A stretch of 64,000 bases of DNA from Fundicoccus ignavus (lineage in GTDB: Bacteria; Bacillota; Bacilli; Lactobacillales; Aerococcaceae): the NCBI RefSeq assembly GCF_009659375.1, contig NZ_WJQT01000011.1:1-64000 (forward strand), read 5' to 3'. The position numbers and the translations under genes were made by a program. Position 1 is the first letter of the stretch. Each line of letters opens with the position of its first letter. Positions 27,524 through 37,708 of the stretch are shown one piece after another. Under the pieces are notes generated by a model that was given only the letters and a program-made list of their open reading frames with translations, ran no database searches and was not told where the DNA came from.

Positions 27524-28456
27524 TTAAGCTTTATGACGACGATTTGCACCATCAAAATGGATTTCTTTCGCTAAAAAGTGAACGCGTTCCATGATTCGTC
27601 CAGCTTTCACTGCTTCAACACCGTCTCGTGTCTGAGCCAAATGGCTTTCAAGTTCTCTAAGATTGAAATTCGAAGTGAAAAACGTTGCGAGTGATTCTTT
27701 CATACGATATTCCAGAATAACGGTTAATACTTCATCTCGCAACCAAGCAGAGTTAGCTTCGGCTCCAATATCATCCAACATCAACACTGGTACTTTCTTG
27801 ATTGTATTCAGCGTTTCATGCGTCGTATTCTGACTAATTGTATTCTTAATCTCAGCAGAAAATGTCGGATAATGTAACATCGTTACAGCCACATTTTTTC
27901 TTACTAATTCATTAGCTAAAGCACCTAACAAGAATGTTTTTCCAACTCCAAAAGGTCCTGAAATATAGAGCCCTTTTGCCGCTAATGGATTTTCTTGATA
28001 TGCTTCAATAAATTTGATCACTTCTGTCATCAACGTTTGTCTAGCAGGTGATCCCGCCATATCAAAATCACTTAAACGAGCTCGACGAACATCAGCAGAC
28101 ATCATACGATTATCTAATAATGCTCGACGTTTACGTTTTTCAGTGTAATCTAAAAATTCTTGCGTTGGCACATACGTTATATCAATGTAGTTAATATTAA
28201 TGAATAACTTTGGCGTAAACCCAGGATTTTGTCCTGGGTTACCACTTCTCATCGCTTTTACCTCAAGCATAAATTCATTTAATTTTGAAATACTGTTTGT
28301 GATCATTTCTTGAGAGACTTCTTCTTGATGTTGCTCGATAAATTCTTGAACAGCATCAAAAGCAAATATTTCTTTCACTGTTTCTTCTAAAAGTGCACCA
28401 TGCCCCACTCTTTTAATCACATCAGTCATTATTTGACGCATTGTTTGCATTGCCAT
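27524..28456 (-). CDS. dnaI: Primosomal helicase loader DnaI
   Basis: This 310-residue AAA+ protein loads the replicative helicase at origins and stalled forks. An N-terminal helicase-binding domain (about 1-130) precedes the ATPase: Walker A GPFGVGKTF near residue 168, Walker B VLMLDDIGAE, sensor FTSNFN. A Zn-binding Cys cluster found in some N-domains is not seen here. Its start overlaps the end of dnaB by 35 bp, so the two are translationally linked, as is usual for this pair. Confidence 0.95.
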   Translation of the reverse strand: MAMQTMRQIMTDVIKRVGHGALLEETVKEIFAFDAVQEFIEQHQEEVSQEMITNSISKLNEFMLEVKAMRSGNPGQNPGFTPKLFININYIDITYVPTQEFLDYTEKRKRRALLDNRMMSADVRRARLSDFDMAGSPARQTLMTEVIKFIEAYQENPLAAKGLYISGPFGVGKTFLLGALANELVRKNVAVTMLHYPTFSAEIKNTISQNTTHETLNTIKKVPVLMLDDIGAEANSAWLRDEVLTVILEYRMKESLATFFTSNFNLRELESHLAQTRDGVEAVKAGRIMERVHFLAKEIHFDGANRRHKA

Positions 28457-29990
28457 TCACATCCTCTCCAAGTAATTTACCTAAGCGAGCTCTAATCGCT
28501 TCTTCGTTTTCCGCTAAGTTATGATTAGCTTGAGAAGCTGTACCTTGATTATTTGGCATTTGAACATTTGCTTTTTCACTTGCCGCATTTTGCTCCTTAT
28601 TCTTCATCCAATCTGGAATTATTTCTTCACGTTGATTGCGACGCTTATAAGGTTGATAATTCGTGCGTTGTTTCGCTTGCATCACTTGTTGTTTTTCTTT
28701 CATTTGCGCTTTATTTCTTGAATATTCGATAGCATGTCCAGTTGTTTTCAATGCATTCTGTTGCCACTCACTTGCTGTACGTTGTAAGTCACCTTTATAA
28801 ACACTTTCTTTGCTTTCGATCACTAATAGGTAGTAAATTAAGAAGTTAATAATTTCAGGCGCTAAATTAGTTTTCGTCAGCAAATCTCTAACATAAAATT
28901 GTTCATTATCAGTGGCAAAACCACCTTTAGCGGCCTTTGTTTGTACTAAGAACGCATCATTAGGCATCTGCTCACATAGAACAACTAAATGAATATCTTT
29001 TTCCGTAAAATTAGGGAACTCTTGAATTAATTCTGCATGACGTTGTTTAATTTCAGCGTCAGTATAATCAAAAGGAAACGTTTTAAGGTCACGCGGGCTC
29101 GTGCTGTCATTGCCATTTTCTGATGATTTTGTCTCTGGTGTTGCTGCCATTTGTGGCGCACGTTTTTGAGCAAAGAACGTTTTTTTATCAGCAATTTCTT
29201 TAATTTTATCTAATTGAATTTGATCTGTTACATCATTGATTGCCAGTAAGACAACTTGCATCATTTGAACTTCATCCAATTCATAAGTCTTGCTAGTCGT
29301 TAATACATGTTCTTTTAATACTTGAGTTAATTGAGTATGCTCAACGCCTTCAGACATAATAAAACGTAAAAACTTCGCATAATCGAATTGTTCGTTAACA
29401 ACCGACACCTCAGCATCAGAAGTTTGTTGCTTAAATTGACGCTCTAACAAAGAAGCTTCAATCACCTCTGTTGCATCTTGTTTCACATAATAGAATACAT
29501 CTTGAAAACTAGACGTAATTTCCGTGTATTGGTCAGCATCAATTGTTTCTACCTGCCACATTCTTAGAAGTCGATAATAATCCTGATCACCAATTTGCTT
29601 AAACAAAGTAGTGCTCAGTAAAGGGTTGTTTAAAAACTGATGAATATCTAAAGGTTGCTGCAAGTCATATAAAAGGGTTTGATAACGCCAATCATCATGC
29701 GAACTGCGGTCACGATAAGTTCTTAATAAACCTACTGCTTCTAAACGTTGTCTAGCTTCATCACAAACCGATATACCCACATTCATAAATTGAATCAATT
29801 GAGCATGCAGAACTCGCTGACTTTGATTAGCTGTTTCTAACGGTTGGTTTAATAGCGTTAAGTACAAACTAATAGCCGTTGACCCTACAATTGGTTGATA
29901 TAATTGCATCAAACTCTGCATCTGCAATGGAGCTAGACTATTCTGATGCTTAACCAGAAAAGGTTGCAATGGATTAATCTTCTGACTCAT
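28422..29990 (-). CDS. dnaB: Replication initiation/membrane attachment protein DnaB
   Basis: This 522-residue protein is the Firmicute DnaB, a partner of DnaI in helicase loading, unrelated to the E. coli helicase of that name. It has two winged-helix-type domains with a central Gln/Thr-rich stretch (about 285-320) and a C-terminal DDBH2-type region (FLIYYLLVIESKESVYKGDLQRTASEW in pieces) followed by a basic Gln-rich tail. The ATG at 29990 overlaps the end of nrdR by 17 bp. Confidence 0.93.
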   Translation of the reverse strand: MSQKINPLQPFLVKHQNSLAPLQMQSLMQLYQPIVGSTAISLYLTLLNQPLETANQSQRVLHAQLIQFMNVGISVCDEARQRLEAVGLLRTYRDRSSHDDWRYQTLLYDLQQPLDIHQFLNNPLLSTTLFKQIGDQDYYRLLRMWQVETIDADQYTEITSSFQDVFYYVKQDATEVIEASLLERQFKQQTSDAEVSVVNEQFDYAKFLRFIMSEGVEHTQLTQVLKEHVLTTSKTYELDEVQMMQVVLLAINDVTDQIQLDKIKEIADKKTFFAQKRAPQMAATPETKSSENGNDSTSPRDLKTFPFDYTDAEIKQRHAELIQEFPNFTEKDIHLVVLCEQMPNDAFLVQTKAAKGGFATDNEQFYVRDLLTKTNLAPEIINFLIYYLLVIESKESVYKGDLQRTASEWQQNALKTTGHAIEYSRNKAQMKEKQQVMQAKQRTNYQPYKRRNQREEIIPDWMKNKEQNAASEKANVQMPNNQGTASQANHNLAENEEAIRARLGKLLGEDVNGNANNASNND

Positions 29991-30540
29991 GTGCCTTATT
30001 CTCCAATCCATCAGAATCTAAAGGCGATTTTGATAATTGGTTTTCTGTCACTTCTTCATCAGTGTTTACTTCATCTGATGTCGTTAAACCCGCTTTCTTC
30101 ATCGCTTCTAATTCTTTTAAGAACATCTCACGCGATTGAAATTCACGGTAAACACTTGCGAAGCGAATATAACTTACTTCGTCTAGTTCCATCAATAACG
30201 GCATCACAAATTCGCCAATTCGTTTCGTTTCGATTTCTTTATCCGTTACATCACGAATTGCATTCTCCACTTGATAGGCTAAGTTTTCCATTTGTTCGCG
30301 CGTAATAGGTCTTTTCTCAGCTGACCTTACAATACCGCGTAGTAACTTATTTCGATTAAATTCTTCACGCGTACCATCTCGTTTCACCACTAACAATGGT
30401 GATTTTTCAATACGCTCATATGTATTAAAACGGTAACTACAAGCTAAACATTCTCGTCTACGTCTGATTGCTGCGCCATCATCATATGGACGTGAATCAA
30501 TTACTTTTGAATGTTGATGACCACATTTTGGACATTCCAA
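29974..30540 (-). CDS. nrdR: Transcriptional repressor NrdR
   Basis: This 188-residue zinc-ribbon/ATP-cone regulator senses dATP/ATP and represses ribonucleotide reductase genes. The zinc ribbon has CPKCGHQ at residues 3-9 and CLACSYRF further on; the ATP-cone follows (VVKRDGTREEFNRNKL). It has about 35 extra acidic residues at the C-terminus compared with the usual 150, ending at the dnaB overlap. The start codon is TTG behind GGAAGGGGG. nrdR-dnaB-dnaI is a common Firmicute order. Confidence 0.95.
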   Translation of the reverse strand: MECPKCGHQHSKVIDSRPYDDGAAIRRRRECLACSYRFNTYERIEKSPLLVVKRDGTREEFNRNKLLRGIVRSAEKRPITREQMENLAYQVENAIRDVTDKEIETKRIGEFVMPLLMELDEVSYIRFASVYREFQSREMFLKELEAMKKAGLTTSDEVNTDEEVTENQLSKSPLDSDGLENKAHESED

Positions 30541-30628
30541 TACCGTCGCCCCCTTCCAATATTTATCTTTATTTTATCATAGCTATTTAATTCTACAAAC
30601 ACCCTAACACATAAAGGTGAACTGTTTA

Positions 30629-31222
30629 TTAATGAATATAGCGTTTCAATTGTTGACGCACTTGTTCTTGCGTTGCTTCGATACTCCCAGAATTATCGAT
30701 AACGACATCCGCTATCATCTTTTTCTCTTCAATACTCATCTGAGAGGCAATGCGAGCTTTAGCTTCTTGCTCATTTAAAGAATCGCGTTTCATCAAGCGT
30801 TGTAATTGTATTTCTTCAGGTACGTATACAACCCAGACTTCATCAAAATCCTTCAAATCACTGGTTTCATATAATAGAGGTATGTCCATCACAATCAATG
30901 GTTTCCCTTGCTTACGATAGTTTTCACGCTTAGCTTCTGCGGTTTGAAAGATTAAGGGATGTAAGATGTTATTAAGTGCTTGACGTGCCACTTCATTATT
31001 AAAAATCAACTCGCCTAAAGCTGCTCGATTTAACGTCCCTTCATCCATTAAAATCTCTTCACCAAATTCAGAAACTAGTTTTTGTAAGCCTAAAGTTCCA
31101 GGTTCCACTACTTCACGCGCGATTAGGTCCATATCAATTACTGGAATTTCTAATTGCTTTAAATAACGTGCTACAGTGGATTTCCCTGTTGAAATACATC
31201 CTGTTAGTCCAATAATAAACAT
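30629..31222 (-). CDS. coaE: Dephospho-CoA kinase
   Basis: This 197-residue kinase catalyses the last step of coenzyme A synthesis. P-loop GLTGCISTGKST is at residues 5-16, the substrate-site segment is DMDLIAREVVEPG, and the lid region is LMKRDSLNEQEAKARI. Full length. The ATG follows TAGGAGGAATTAA. It is preceded by mutM (15-bp gap) and polA, forming polA-mutM-coaE. Confidence 0.95.
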   Translation of the reverse strand: MFIIGLTGCISTGKSTVARYLKQLEIPVIDMDLIAREVVEPGTLGLQKLVSEFGEEILMDEGTLNRAALGELIFNNEVARQALNNILHPLIFQTAEAKRENYRKQGKPLIVMDIPLLYETSDLKDFDEVWVVYVPEEIQLQRLMKRDSLNEQEAKARIASQMSIEEKKMIADVVIDNSGSIEATQEQVRQQLKRYIH

Positions 31223-31236
31223 TTAATTCCTCCTAA

Positions 31237-32082
31237 TCACTCGCTTAATCGTTGACAATTTGGACAATAGTGCGTCCCTCTTTGAGCAAACTGAATTTTA
31301 TTAATCAGTGTGCCACAGTTTACACAAGGTAAATCCTGACGACCATAAACAGCTAATACTTGCTGAAATTTTCCTGCTTCACCTAAACTGTTTTTATAGG
31401 TTCTGATTGTAGAGCCCCCTGCTATCACAGCTTCAGATAAAACAGCCATTATCTCTTGATGTAGTATTTCAACTTGGGCATCATTCAATTGATTCGCAGG
31501 CATAGCTGGATGGATTTTAGCTCTAAATAAAGTTTCATCGACATAAATATTCCCTAAGCCGACCACTAACTTTTGTTCCAACAAAGCAGGTTTAATCGCC
31601 TTCTTAATCACTTTTAGCTGCTGACGAAATATTTCTAAATCAAACTCTTCAGCAATCGGTTCGGGCCCCAATTTTTTCTTTTCAAAATATAGCCTTAAAT
31701 CATTTTGAGCAATACGTTCGATTCTCCCGAACTTTCGGACATCATGATAGTGCAATTGACTACCATCCTCAAAAAGAAAGCGCACATGAGTATGCTTAGC
31801 ATTTTCAGGCAAAATACTTTCTTCATCAGGATAATAGATATATTTCCCTTCCATTCTTAAATGGGATATCAACAAACAGTCAGACAAATGAAAAATTAAA
31901 TATTTTCCACGTCGTCCCAACTGCTTAATTGTCTGTCCTTCTAACTCATGCTGCCATTGGTCTAAGGACATATCTGTAGTAATAATTCGGGGCCATGTGA
32001 CTAACACTTTAGCAATCGTTTTGTTGATAACTAATTGTTCAAGGCCTTTACGAACCGTTTCAACTTCTGGTAATTCTGGCAA
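31237..32082 (-). CDS. mutM: Formamidopyrimidine-DNA glycosylase
   Basis: This 281-residue enzyme removes 8-oxoguanine and ring-opened purines. The N-terminal PELPEVETVRKGL supplies the catalytic Pro and Glu. The helix-two-turn-helix region (VVGLGNIYVDETLF) and C-terminal zinc finger (CVNCGT ... CPNCQR) are intact. It lies between polA and coaE, with gaps of 34 and 14 bp. Confidence 0.96.
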   Translation of the reverse strand: MPELPEVETVRKGLEQLVINKTIAKVLVTWPRIITTDMSLDQWQHELEGQTIKQLGRRGKYLIFHLSDCLLISHLRMEGKYIYYPDEESILPENAKHTHVRFLFEDGSQLHYHDVRKFGRIERIAQNDLRLYFEKKKLGPEPIAEEFDLEIFRQQLKVIKKAIKPALLEQKLVVGLGNIYVDETLFRAKIHPAMPANQLNDAQVEILHQEIMAVLSEAVIAGGSTIRTYKNSLGEAGKFQQVLAVYGRQDLPCVNCGTLINKIQFAQRGTHYCPNCQRLSE

Positions 32083-32116
32083 ATCATGCCCCCCTATCTT
32101 CTTAATCGCAATATAA

Positions 32117-34783
32117 CTACTTCAATTCATACCAATCGTTACCACTATTATAATCTACTTTCAGAGGAATCGACAATTCCACTGCGTTTTCCATAATTTG
32201 TGGTACCAAAATTTCTAAACGTTCAATCTCTTCGGCAGGTGCTTCCAAGATCAACTCATCATGTACTTGTAAAAGAATACGCGCTTCTAATCCTTCTTCT
32301 TTTAAAGCGGCTTCTAATCGAACCATGGCGATTTTTAGTATATCTGCAGCTGTTCCTTGAATTGGTGAATTGATCGCTGTTCGCTCAGCAAATGAACGTA
32401 TATTAAAGTTACTTGAATGTATATCTGGTAAATAACGACGACGATTAAATAGCGTGCTCACATAACCATCTTGCTTAGCCTGTGTTACAACATCTTTCAT
32501 AAATTGCTCGATACCAGGATACTGTTCAAAGTAACGATCAATAAAGCTTTTGGCTTCTGGTCTTGAAATTCCTAAATTTTGAGATAAACCATAGTCACTT
32601 ATTCCATAAACAATTCCAAAGTTCACCGCCTTGGCTTGACGACGATGATTGCTGTCTACTGCTTCGTCGGCTGGTAAATTAAATACACGTCGTGCAGTAG
32701 CCGCATGAATATCCTCGCCATCTTTAAAAGCTTGCATCATGTGCTCATCTTGACTGATATGTGCTAAGACACGTAATTCTATTTGAGAATAATCCGCACC
32801 GAATAGTTGCCAATTAGGTTTTGAAGGGACAAATGCTTGGCGTATTTTGCGACCTTCTTCAATTCTAATCGGAATGTTCTGAAGGTTTGGATCAGTACTA
32901 CTTAGTCGACCCGTTTGCGTTAAAGTTTGAACAAAACGCGTATGGATTTTGCCGTCCCCTTTAATATAAGGTGGTAACCCTGCTAAATAAGTTCCTTGTA
33001 ACTTAGATAAAGTTCGGTACTCAAGAATTTCATCAATAATTGGATGACTACCTTGCAATTTTTCTAAGACATCTGCTGCAGTACTATAGCCTGTTTTTGT
33101 CTTTTTAATAACAGGAAGATTTAATTTTTCAAATAAGATAACACCTAATTGTTTAGGCGAATTTACATTGAACTCTTCTCCAGCATGTTCATGGATACTA
33201 GTTTCCATTTGAGCTAAAAGCTTAATCATCTTCTCATTACGAACTTCAAGCACTTCACGGTTGACCGCAATTCCACGAATTTCCATATCCGCTAAAATAA
33301 TTGCTAATGGCATTTCGATTTCTTGGAATAACTCTAACATATGTAGCTCTGATAATTTTTCTTTTAATGGTTCCTCTAACGCTACCATAGTAATGATTTT
33401 ATTTGCCAAGTGTTGGTTAAAGACTGCTTTATCTTCAGGAACAGCTTTCTTTGCACCTTTACCATAAACAGCCTCATCATATAAAACGATACTTGGTACA
33501 TCGACTATGCGCACAATATCTGTCAATTCTTGCGCATTATGAACATCAATTAAATAAGTCGCGATCAGAGTATCAAAGCTAATACCGTTGAATTCAGCTC
33601 CACGATTCGCAGCAATAACACGCTCTCGTTTACTATCAAGCGTTACTTTTTCATGATCCTTTGAAGATAGCCAATCCTTAAACAGCTCACTATTATACGC
33701 GACTTCTTCGCTGGTAATATAAACTTTTTGTTCTTTTATATCTGCCCAAGCAATTCCAACTACCTCACCAAAATGGTAGTTATCTTCTAACATTTCAGTA
33801 TATAATACCGCTCTAGTAGGCAAATGTTCTGCTACAATTGCTTCTAAACATTCAATTTCGTATTGCGGTAATTGAGCAGCGGCTTCTTCATGACTACTCG
33901 TATCCGTCATTTCAGCCTGTAGAGCTTTTAAAGCTACGTTAAATTCCATTTGACGGTAAAATTCCATTAATTCATCGACGTTTCGTCCTTGGTAGACAGT
34001 GTCTTCTAATGTGATTTCTAACGGTGCATCATGCAGAATACGTGCTAAGTCTTTACTCATAAAAGCTTGTTCTCGGTCGTTAATAATGTTTTCTTTCATT
34101 TTTGATGCTTTTAATTCATCTAAGTTTTCATACATATTCTCGACAGAACCGAATTGATGTAATAACTTCAGCGCTGTTTTCTCACCAATACGCGTGATAC
34201 CTGGATAATTATCCGAGCTATCGCCCATTAGGCCTTTCATGTCAATAATTTGCTCAGGAGTTAAGTCATATTTCTCACGAATAACTTCAGGTGTATAGCT
34301 TTCTAATTCACTAACTCCTTTGCGAGTGATATAAACAGTTACATGCTCAGCAGCCAATTGAGTTAAGTCCTTATCACCTGAAATGATAATAACTTCATCT
34401 TCTGGCTCAGATTGATAAGCCAATGTACCAATCACATCATCTGCTTCATAATTTAAAATATCATAATGAGTGATTCCATAAGCATCTAATAACACCCTGA
34501 AATATGGCATTTGTTCTTTAAATTCACTAGGTGTTTTTTGACGTCCACCTTTATATTCCTGATATTTAGCTGTTCTAAATGTTACTTCACTCTTATCAAA
34601 TGCCACTAAAACGTGTGTAGGTTCAAACTGTTTTAAGACATCATCTAACATACGATTAAAGCTAAACAATGCATTCGTATGTAGACCTGCTTTATTTTTA
34701 AAGTTTTCAATATTAAGAATCGAATAGAAAGCTCTAAAAGCTAAACTACTACCGTCAATTAACATTATTTTACGTTTCGCCAT
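32117..34783 (-). CDS. polA: DNA polymerase I
   Basis: This 888-residue repair and Okazaki-fragment polymerase has a 5'-3' exonuclease domain (about 1-290, with LIDGSSLAFRAF and ISGDKDLTQL) and a central 3'-5' exonuclease fold (about 300-470). The polymerase domain (about 480-888) has motif A FGADYSQIELRVLA, motif B RRQAKAVNFGIVYG and motif C QVHDELILE. The central domain lacks the expected acidic metal ligands, so it is probably inactive for proofreading, as in Bacillus-type enzymes. First gene of polA-mutM-coaE. Confidence 0.95.
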   Translation of the reverse strand: MAKRKIMLIDGSSLAFRAFYSILNIENFKNKAGLHTNALFSFNRMLDDVLKQFEPTHVLVAFDKSEVTFRTAKYQEYKGGRQKTPSEFKEQMPYFRVLLDAYGITHYDILNYEADDVIGTLAYQSEPEDEVIIISGDKDLTQLAAEHVTVYITRKGVSELESYTPEVIREKYDLTPEQIIDMKGLMGDSSDNYPGITRIGEKTALKLLHQFGSVENMYENLDELKASKMKENIINDREQAFMSKDLARILHDAPLEITLEDTVYQGRNVDELMEFYRQMEFNVALKALQAEMTDTSSHEEAAAQLPQYEIECLEAIVAEHLPTRAVLYTEMLEDNYHFGEVVGIAWADIKEQKVYITSEEVAYNSELFKDWLSSKDHEKVTLDSKRERVIAANRGAEFNGISFDTLIATYLIDVHNAQELTDIVRIVDVPSIVLYDEAVYGKGAKKAVPEDKAVFNQHLANKIITMVALEEPLKEKLSELHMLELFQEIEMPLAIILADMEIRGIAVNREVLEVRNEKMIKLLAQMETSIHEHAGEEFNVNSPKQLGVILFEKLNLPVIKKTKTGYSTAADVLEKLQGSHPIIDEILEYRTLSKLQGTYLAGLPPYIKGDGKIHTRFVQTLTQTGRLSSTDPNLQNIPIRIEEGRKIRQAFVPSKPNWQLFGADYSQIELRVLAHISQDEHMMQAFKDGEDIHAATARRVFNLPADEAVDSNHRRQAKAVNFGIVYGISDYGLSQNLGISRPEAKSFIDRYFEQYPGIEQFMKDVVTQAKQDGYVSTLFNRRRYLPDIHSSNFNIRSFAERTAINSPIQGTAADILKIAMVRLEAALKEEGLEARILLQVHDELILEAPAEEIERLEILVPQIMENAVELSIPLKVDYNSGNDWYELK

Positions 34784-34830
34784 AAACTCTCTCCTGTTCT
34801 TCTTGCCTGTTCTTCTTTAATGATACGAAA

Positions 34831-34867
34831 AGGCCAACGAGATATTAATTCTATCCTTCGTTGACCT
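34831..34867 (-). terminator. Probable murC terminator
   Basis: On the minus strand AGGTCAACGA pairs with TCGTTGGCCT (one G-U) and is followed by TTTTC. It lies in the murC-polA gap. Confidence 0.55.
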
Positions 34868-34875
34868 GTAGACTT

Positions 34876-36210
34876 TTATAATTTGTTAGGTGTCAGTTGA
34901 GCATAAGATGCTTCAAATTGACGAGCAATTTGATCAATGTCTCCTGCTCCCATAAATAAGATAACTGCGTCTTGATATTTCATTAAAGGTGATAAGTGTT
35001 CACTTGAAATGATTTCAACATCATCTTTAATTAAATTAGCTAAATCTTGAATTGTAACCTCACCCTTAGCTTCACGAGCTGAATTAAAAATATCGACTAA
35101 ATAGACTTCATCAGCTAAGTTTAATGATTCTGCAAATTCATTCAGTAACGCTACCGTACGACTAAACGTATGCGGTTGGAAAATTGCGATTACATCGCGA
35201 TTTGGATATTTTTGTTTAGCTGCATCAATTGTAGCGCGAATTTCTGATGGGTGGTGCGCATAATCATCAATTAAAGTTAAATCATGTACTTGTTTAACGG
35301 AAAAACGACGTTTTACACCACCAAAAGTTGCTAGATGCTCTGCAATATCTTCAGCTTTAAAGCCCTCTAAGTACAATACCATAATAATCGATAAAGCATT
35401 TAGAATATTATGTTCTCCATAAGCTGGTAAATGGAAGCGTCCGAATAACTCACCTTTAATGATCACATCAAAATCAGACCCGTCAATTGTACGTTCAATC
35501 GCTTTAGCATAAGCGTCAAATTTTGGATTGAATCCATAATAGTAAACCGGAACATCGGCTTCTAGAGTTGGTAAATATTCATCCTCACCACAAGCAACAA
35601 TTGCTTTCTTAGCTTGAAGTGCAAATGTTTGAAATGCATGAAAAACATCTTCAATCGAACGATAGTAATCCGGATGATCAAAATCGATATTGGTAATAAT
35701 CGCATAGTCTGGTTTATAAGCTAGAAAATGACGACGATACTCACAAGCTTCTAATGCGAAGTAACTTGAAGATTCATCACCAAAACCAGTACCATCGCCA
35801 ATTAAATAACTTAACGGCGCAAGGTTTTTCAATGTATGTGAAAGTAATCCAGTTGTTGATGTTTTCCCATGCGATCCTGTTACGGCAATACTTGTATATT
35901 GAGTAATTAAGTCGCCAATAAAATCATGGTAACGATGAATCGGTAAGCCTAATTCTTGTGCGCGGACAAGTTCTACGTGATCGTCTCCGAAAGCATTCCC
36001 TGCTATAATTGTTTGACCCGCCTTAATATTATCCGCATCAAACTCCAACATTGTAATGTTTTGGTTTTCTAATTCTTGTTGTGTAAAGAAATATTTGCCA
36101 ATATCACTACCTTGCACTTGGTAACCTTCACCATGAAGAATCAAGGCCAAGGCACTCATCCCAGATCCTTTAATTCCGACAAAATGATAGGTCGTGTCTT
36201 TGTTTATCAT
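34876..36210 (-). CDS. murC: UDP-N-acetylmuramate--L-alanine ligase
   Basis: This 444-residue cytoplasmic ligase adds the first amino acid of the peptidoglycan stem peptide. N-terminal UDP-binding GIKGSGMSALALIL is at residues 13-26, the ATP-binding loop is VTGSHGKTSTTG near 108, and the C-terminal domain has DDYAHHPSEI. Full length. Last of three genes ytpR, a disordered protein, murC. Confidence 0.96.
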   Translation of the reverse strand: MINKDTTYHFVGIKGSGMSALALILHGEGYQVQGSDIGKYFFTQQELENQNITMLEFDADNIKAGQTIIAGNAFGDDHVELVRAQELGLPIHRYHDFIGDLITQYTSIAVTGSHGKTSTTGLLSHTLKNLAPLSYLIGDGTGFGDESSSYFALEACEYRRHFLAYKPDYAIITNIDFDHPDYYRSIEDVFHAFQTFALQAKKAIVACGEDEYLPTLEADVPVYYYGFNPKFDAYAKAIERTIDGSDFDVIIKGELFGRFHLPAYGEHNILNALSIIMVLYLEGFKAEDIAEHLATFGGVKRRFSVKQVHDLTLIDDYAHHPSEIRATIDAAKQKYPNRDVIAIFQPHTFSRTVALLNEFAESLNLADEVYLVDIFNSAREAKGEVTIQDLANLIKDDVEIISSEHLSPLMKYQDAVILFMGAGDIDQIARQFEASYAQLTPNKL

Positions 36211-36224
36211 TTAAATTGTTCCTC

Positions 36225-36974
36225 CTAATGTTCAAACAGTAAAAACGTATCTTTTGTTTTTACTAAACGTTTCGCAAGTTCCCTTATTTCTTCCACATCT
36301 TCATTGCGTCGCTCATTACCTTTATAAGGTTTAGGAAGTTCTGTCGGTTGAAAGACTGGCTGTGGCTTTTTATCCATGATTGTTTCGTGCTCATAGTTCG
36401 TCTTCTTAGATGTTTCATTAGTTTCTTGCTTATCTTCTTCTAAAATGGCTTCATTTTCAAATGCTGGTGACGTTTCAACTCTAATAGGTCGATTCGGTTT
36501 ACTCGGTTGGTTCATCGGTTGTAATTGATGTTCTTGCATCGCATTTGCTAAAGAAGCTCGGTCAAGTTGTTTTCTTTGCTTATCCTGTCTTTTTAGAAAG
36601 GGTATTTGATAGTCATCCTGCGGTGTTGCACTTAAAGCTCGTTGATTACTAACTTGTGTTTGTTTCTGAGTTACCTGTTGAATTTGTTCAAGCACTTGTT
36701 CCTCAAAATTGCGTTGTTGACTGCCATCCTCTTCCATTTCCCCTTGATTAGCTCGTTGGTGTTTGCGAGGAGGAAATAACGTCTTTTCTTTTCCTTCTGA
36801 AAAACCAACAGTCTCATTACGTTCAGGATATAATTTTTTTCTTTCTTTTAGAGCAGGCTCAAAGCGAGTTTTATCAACTTCTCTTTGAGACATTTGATTA
36901 AAGCGACGTTTCTTTGTCGCATGAGATTGACTTGTTTTATTTTGATTAAAAACTGGTCCATCATATTCACTCAT
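36225..36974 (-). CDS. Unknown, largely disordered hydrophilic protein
   Basis: This 249-residue protein is rich in Gln, Lys, Glu, Arg and Pro, with no membrane segment or signal peptide. Most of it is of low complexity (QQVTQKQTQVSNQ, EEDKQETNETSKK). Only the last 20 residues (LAKRLVKTKDTFLLFEH) look like a folded or helix-forming motif. It has a strong GGAGG site and sits 14 bp before murC and 43 bp after ytpR, so coexpression with wall synthesis is likely. I do not recognise a family. A flexible scaffold in division or wall growth is a guess. Confidence 0.65.
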   Translation of the reverse strand: MSEYDGPVFNQNKTSQSHATKKRRFNQMSQREVDKTRFEPALKERKKLYPERNETVGFSEGKEKTLFPPRKHQRANQGEMEEDGSQQRNFEEQVLEQIQQVTQKQTQVSNQRALSATPQDDYQIPFLKRQDKQRKQLDRASLANAMQEHQLQPMNQPSKPNRPIRVETSPAFENEAILEEDKQETNETSKKTNYEHETIMDKKPQPVFQPTELPKPYKGNERRNEDVEEIRELAKRLVKTKDTFLLFEH

Positions 36975-37017
36975 CTTTGAACCTCCTTCATTGATTAGAT
37001 TGTTCAGTTACAAAGGT

Positions 37018-37644
37018 TTAGTAAGCAGCCACTACATCAGCTAAAGCTGTGCCCACTGAAAATTGTGGTCTTAATTCCCAAATTCCTGGTAAATCTTCCA
37101 GGTGAGCTAAACCCAATTCACGTGTTGAACAAATCATACCGAAACTTTCAACGCCACGTAACTCACCTGGCCAAATAATGGCTCCAGAAGGCATTACTGC
37201 GCCTGGTTTTGCAACTAGAACATGTTGTCCTTTTGCAATATTACGCGCACCACATACAATTTGTAACACTTCATCTTCACTTACGCGAGTTTGAGTAATG
37301 CTTAAGTGATCGCTGTCTTCATGTGCTTTACATTCTTCAACATAACCTACAACTAATTTAGGTGTGTTATCTACTTCAATTGCTAGATTGAAACCAGCAG
37401 CTTTAATTAATTCATTAACTTTAGTCACTTGCTCTTCTGTTAATAAAACCGGACCATTGTCACTAATTTCAAAAGATTCAGAGATATTAAAGATATTTAC
37501 TGCTACCGTTTGATCATTTGTACGGTCATTAATTAAAGTAATATTTTGTTTAGATTCTGTCACGACGTGATCGTCTGAAATCGTTCCACTTGTCAACATT
37601 AAGACATCGCCTACTGCTTGTTTGTTATAAAAAGCTAACCACAT
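37018..37644 (-). CDS. ytpR: YtpR family tRNA-binding domain protein
   Basis: This 208-residue protein has a small N-terminal domain (about 1-85) and a C-terminal OB-fold tRNA-binding domain like that of PheRS beta and Arc1p: VVGYVEECKAHEDSDHLSIT, VCGARNIAKGQHVLVAKPGAVMPSG, and ESFGMICSTRELGL. Its function is not established. It is a standalone relative of the N-terminus of PheT. First gene of a three-gene unit with murC. Confidence 0.9.
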   Translation of the reverse strand: MWLAFYNKQAVGDVLMLTSGTISDDHVVTESKQNITLINDRTNDQTVAVNIFNISESFEISDNGPVLLTEEQVTKVNELIKAAGFNLAIEVDNTPKLVVGYVEECKAHEDSDHLSITQTRVSEDEVLQIVCGARNIAKGQHVLVAKPGAVMPSGAIIWPGELRGVESFGMICSTRELGLAHLEDLPGIWELRPQFSVGTALADVVAAY

Positions 37645-37708
37645 TTGTTATATAGTCCTTCCTTGTGTTAAATAATTTATCTATAGCCTTACTATTCTAC
37701 TACATTTA

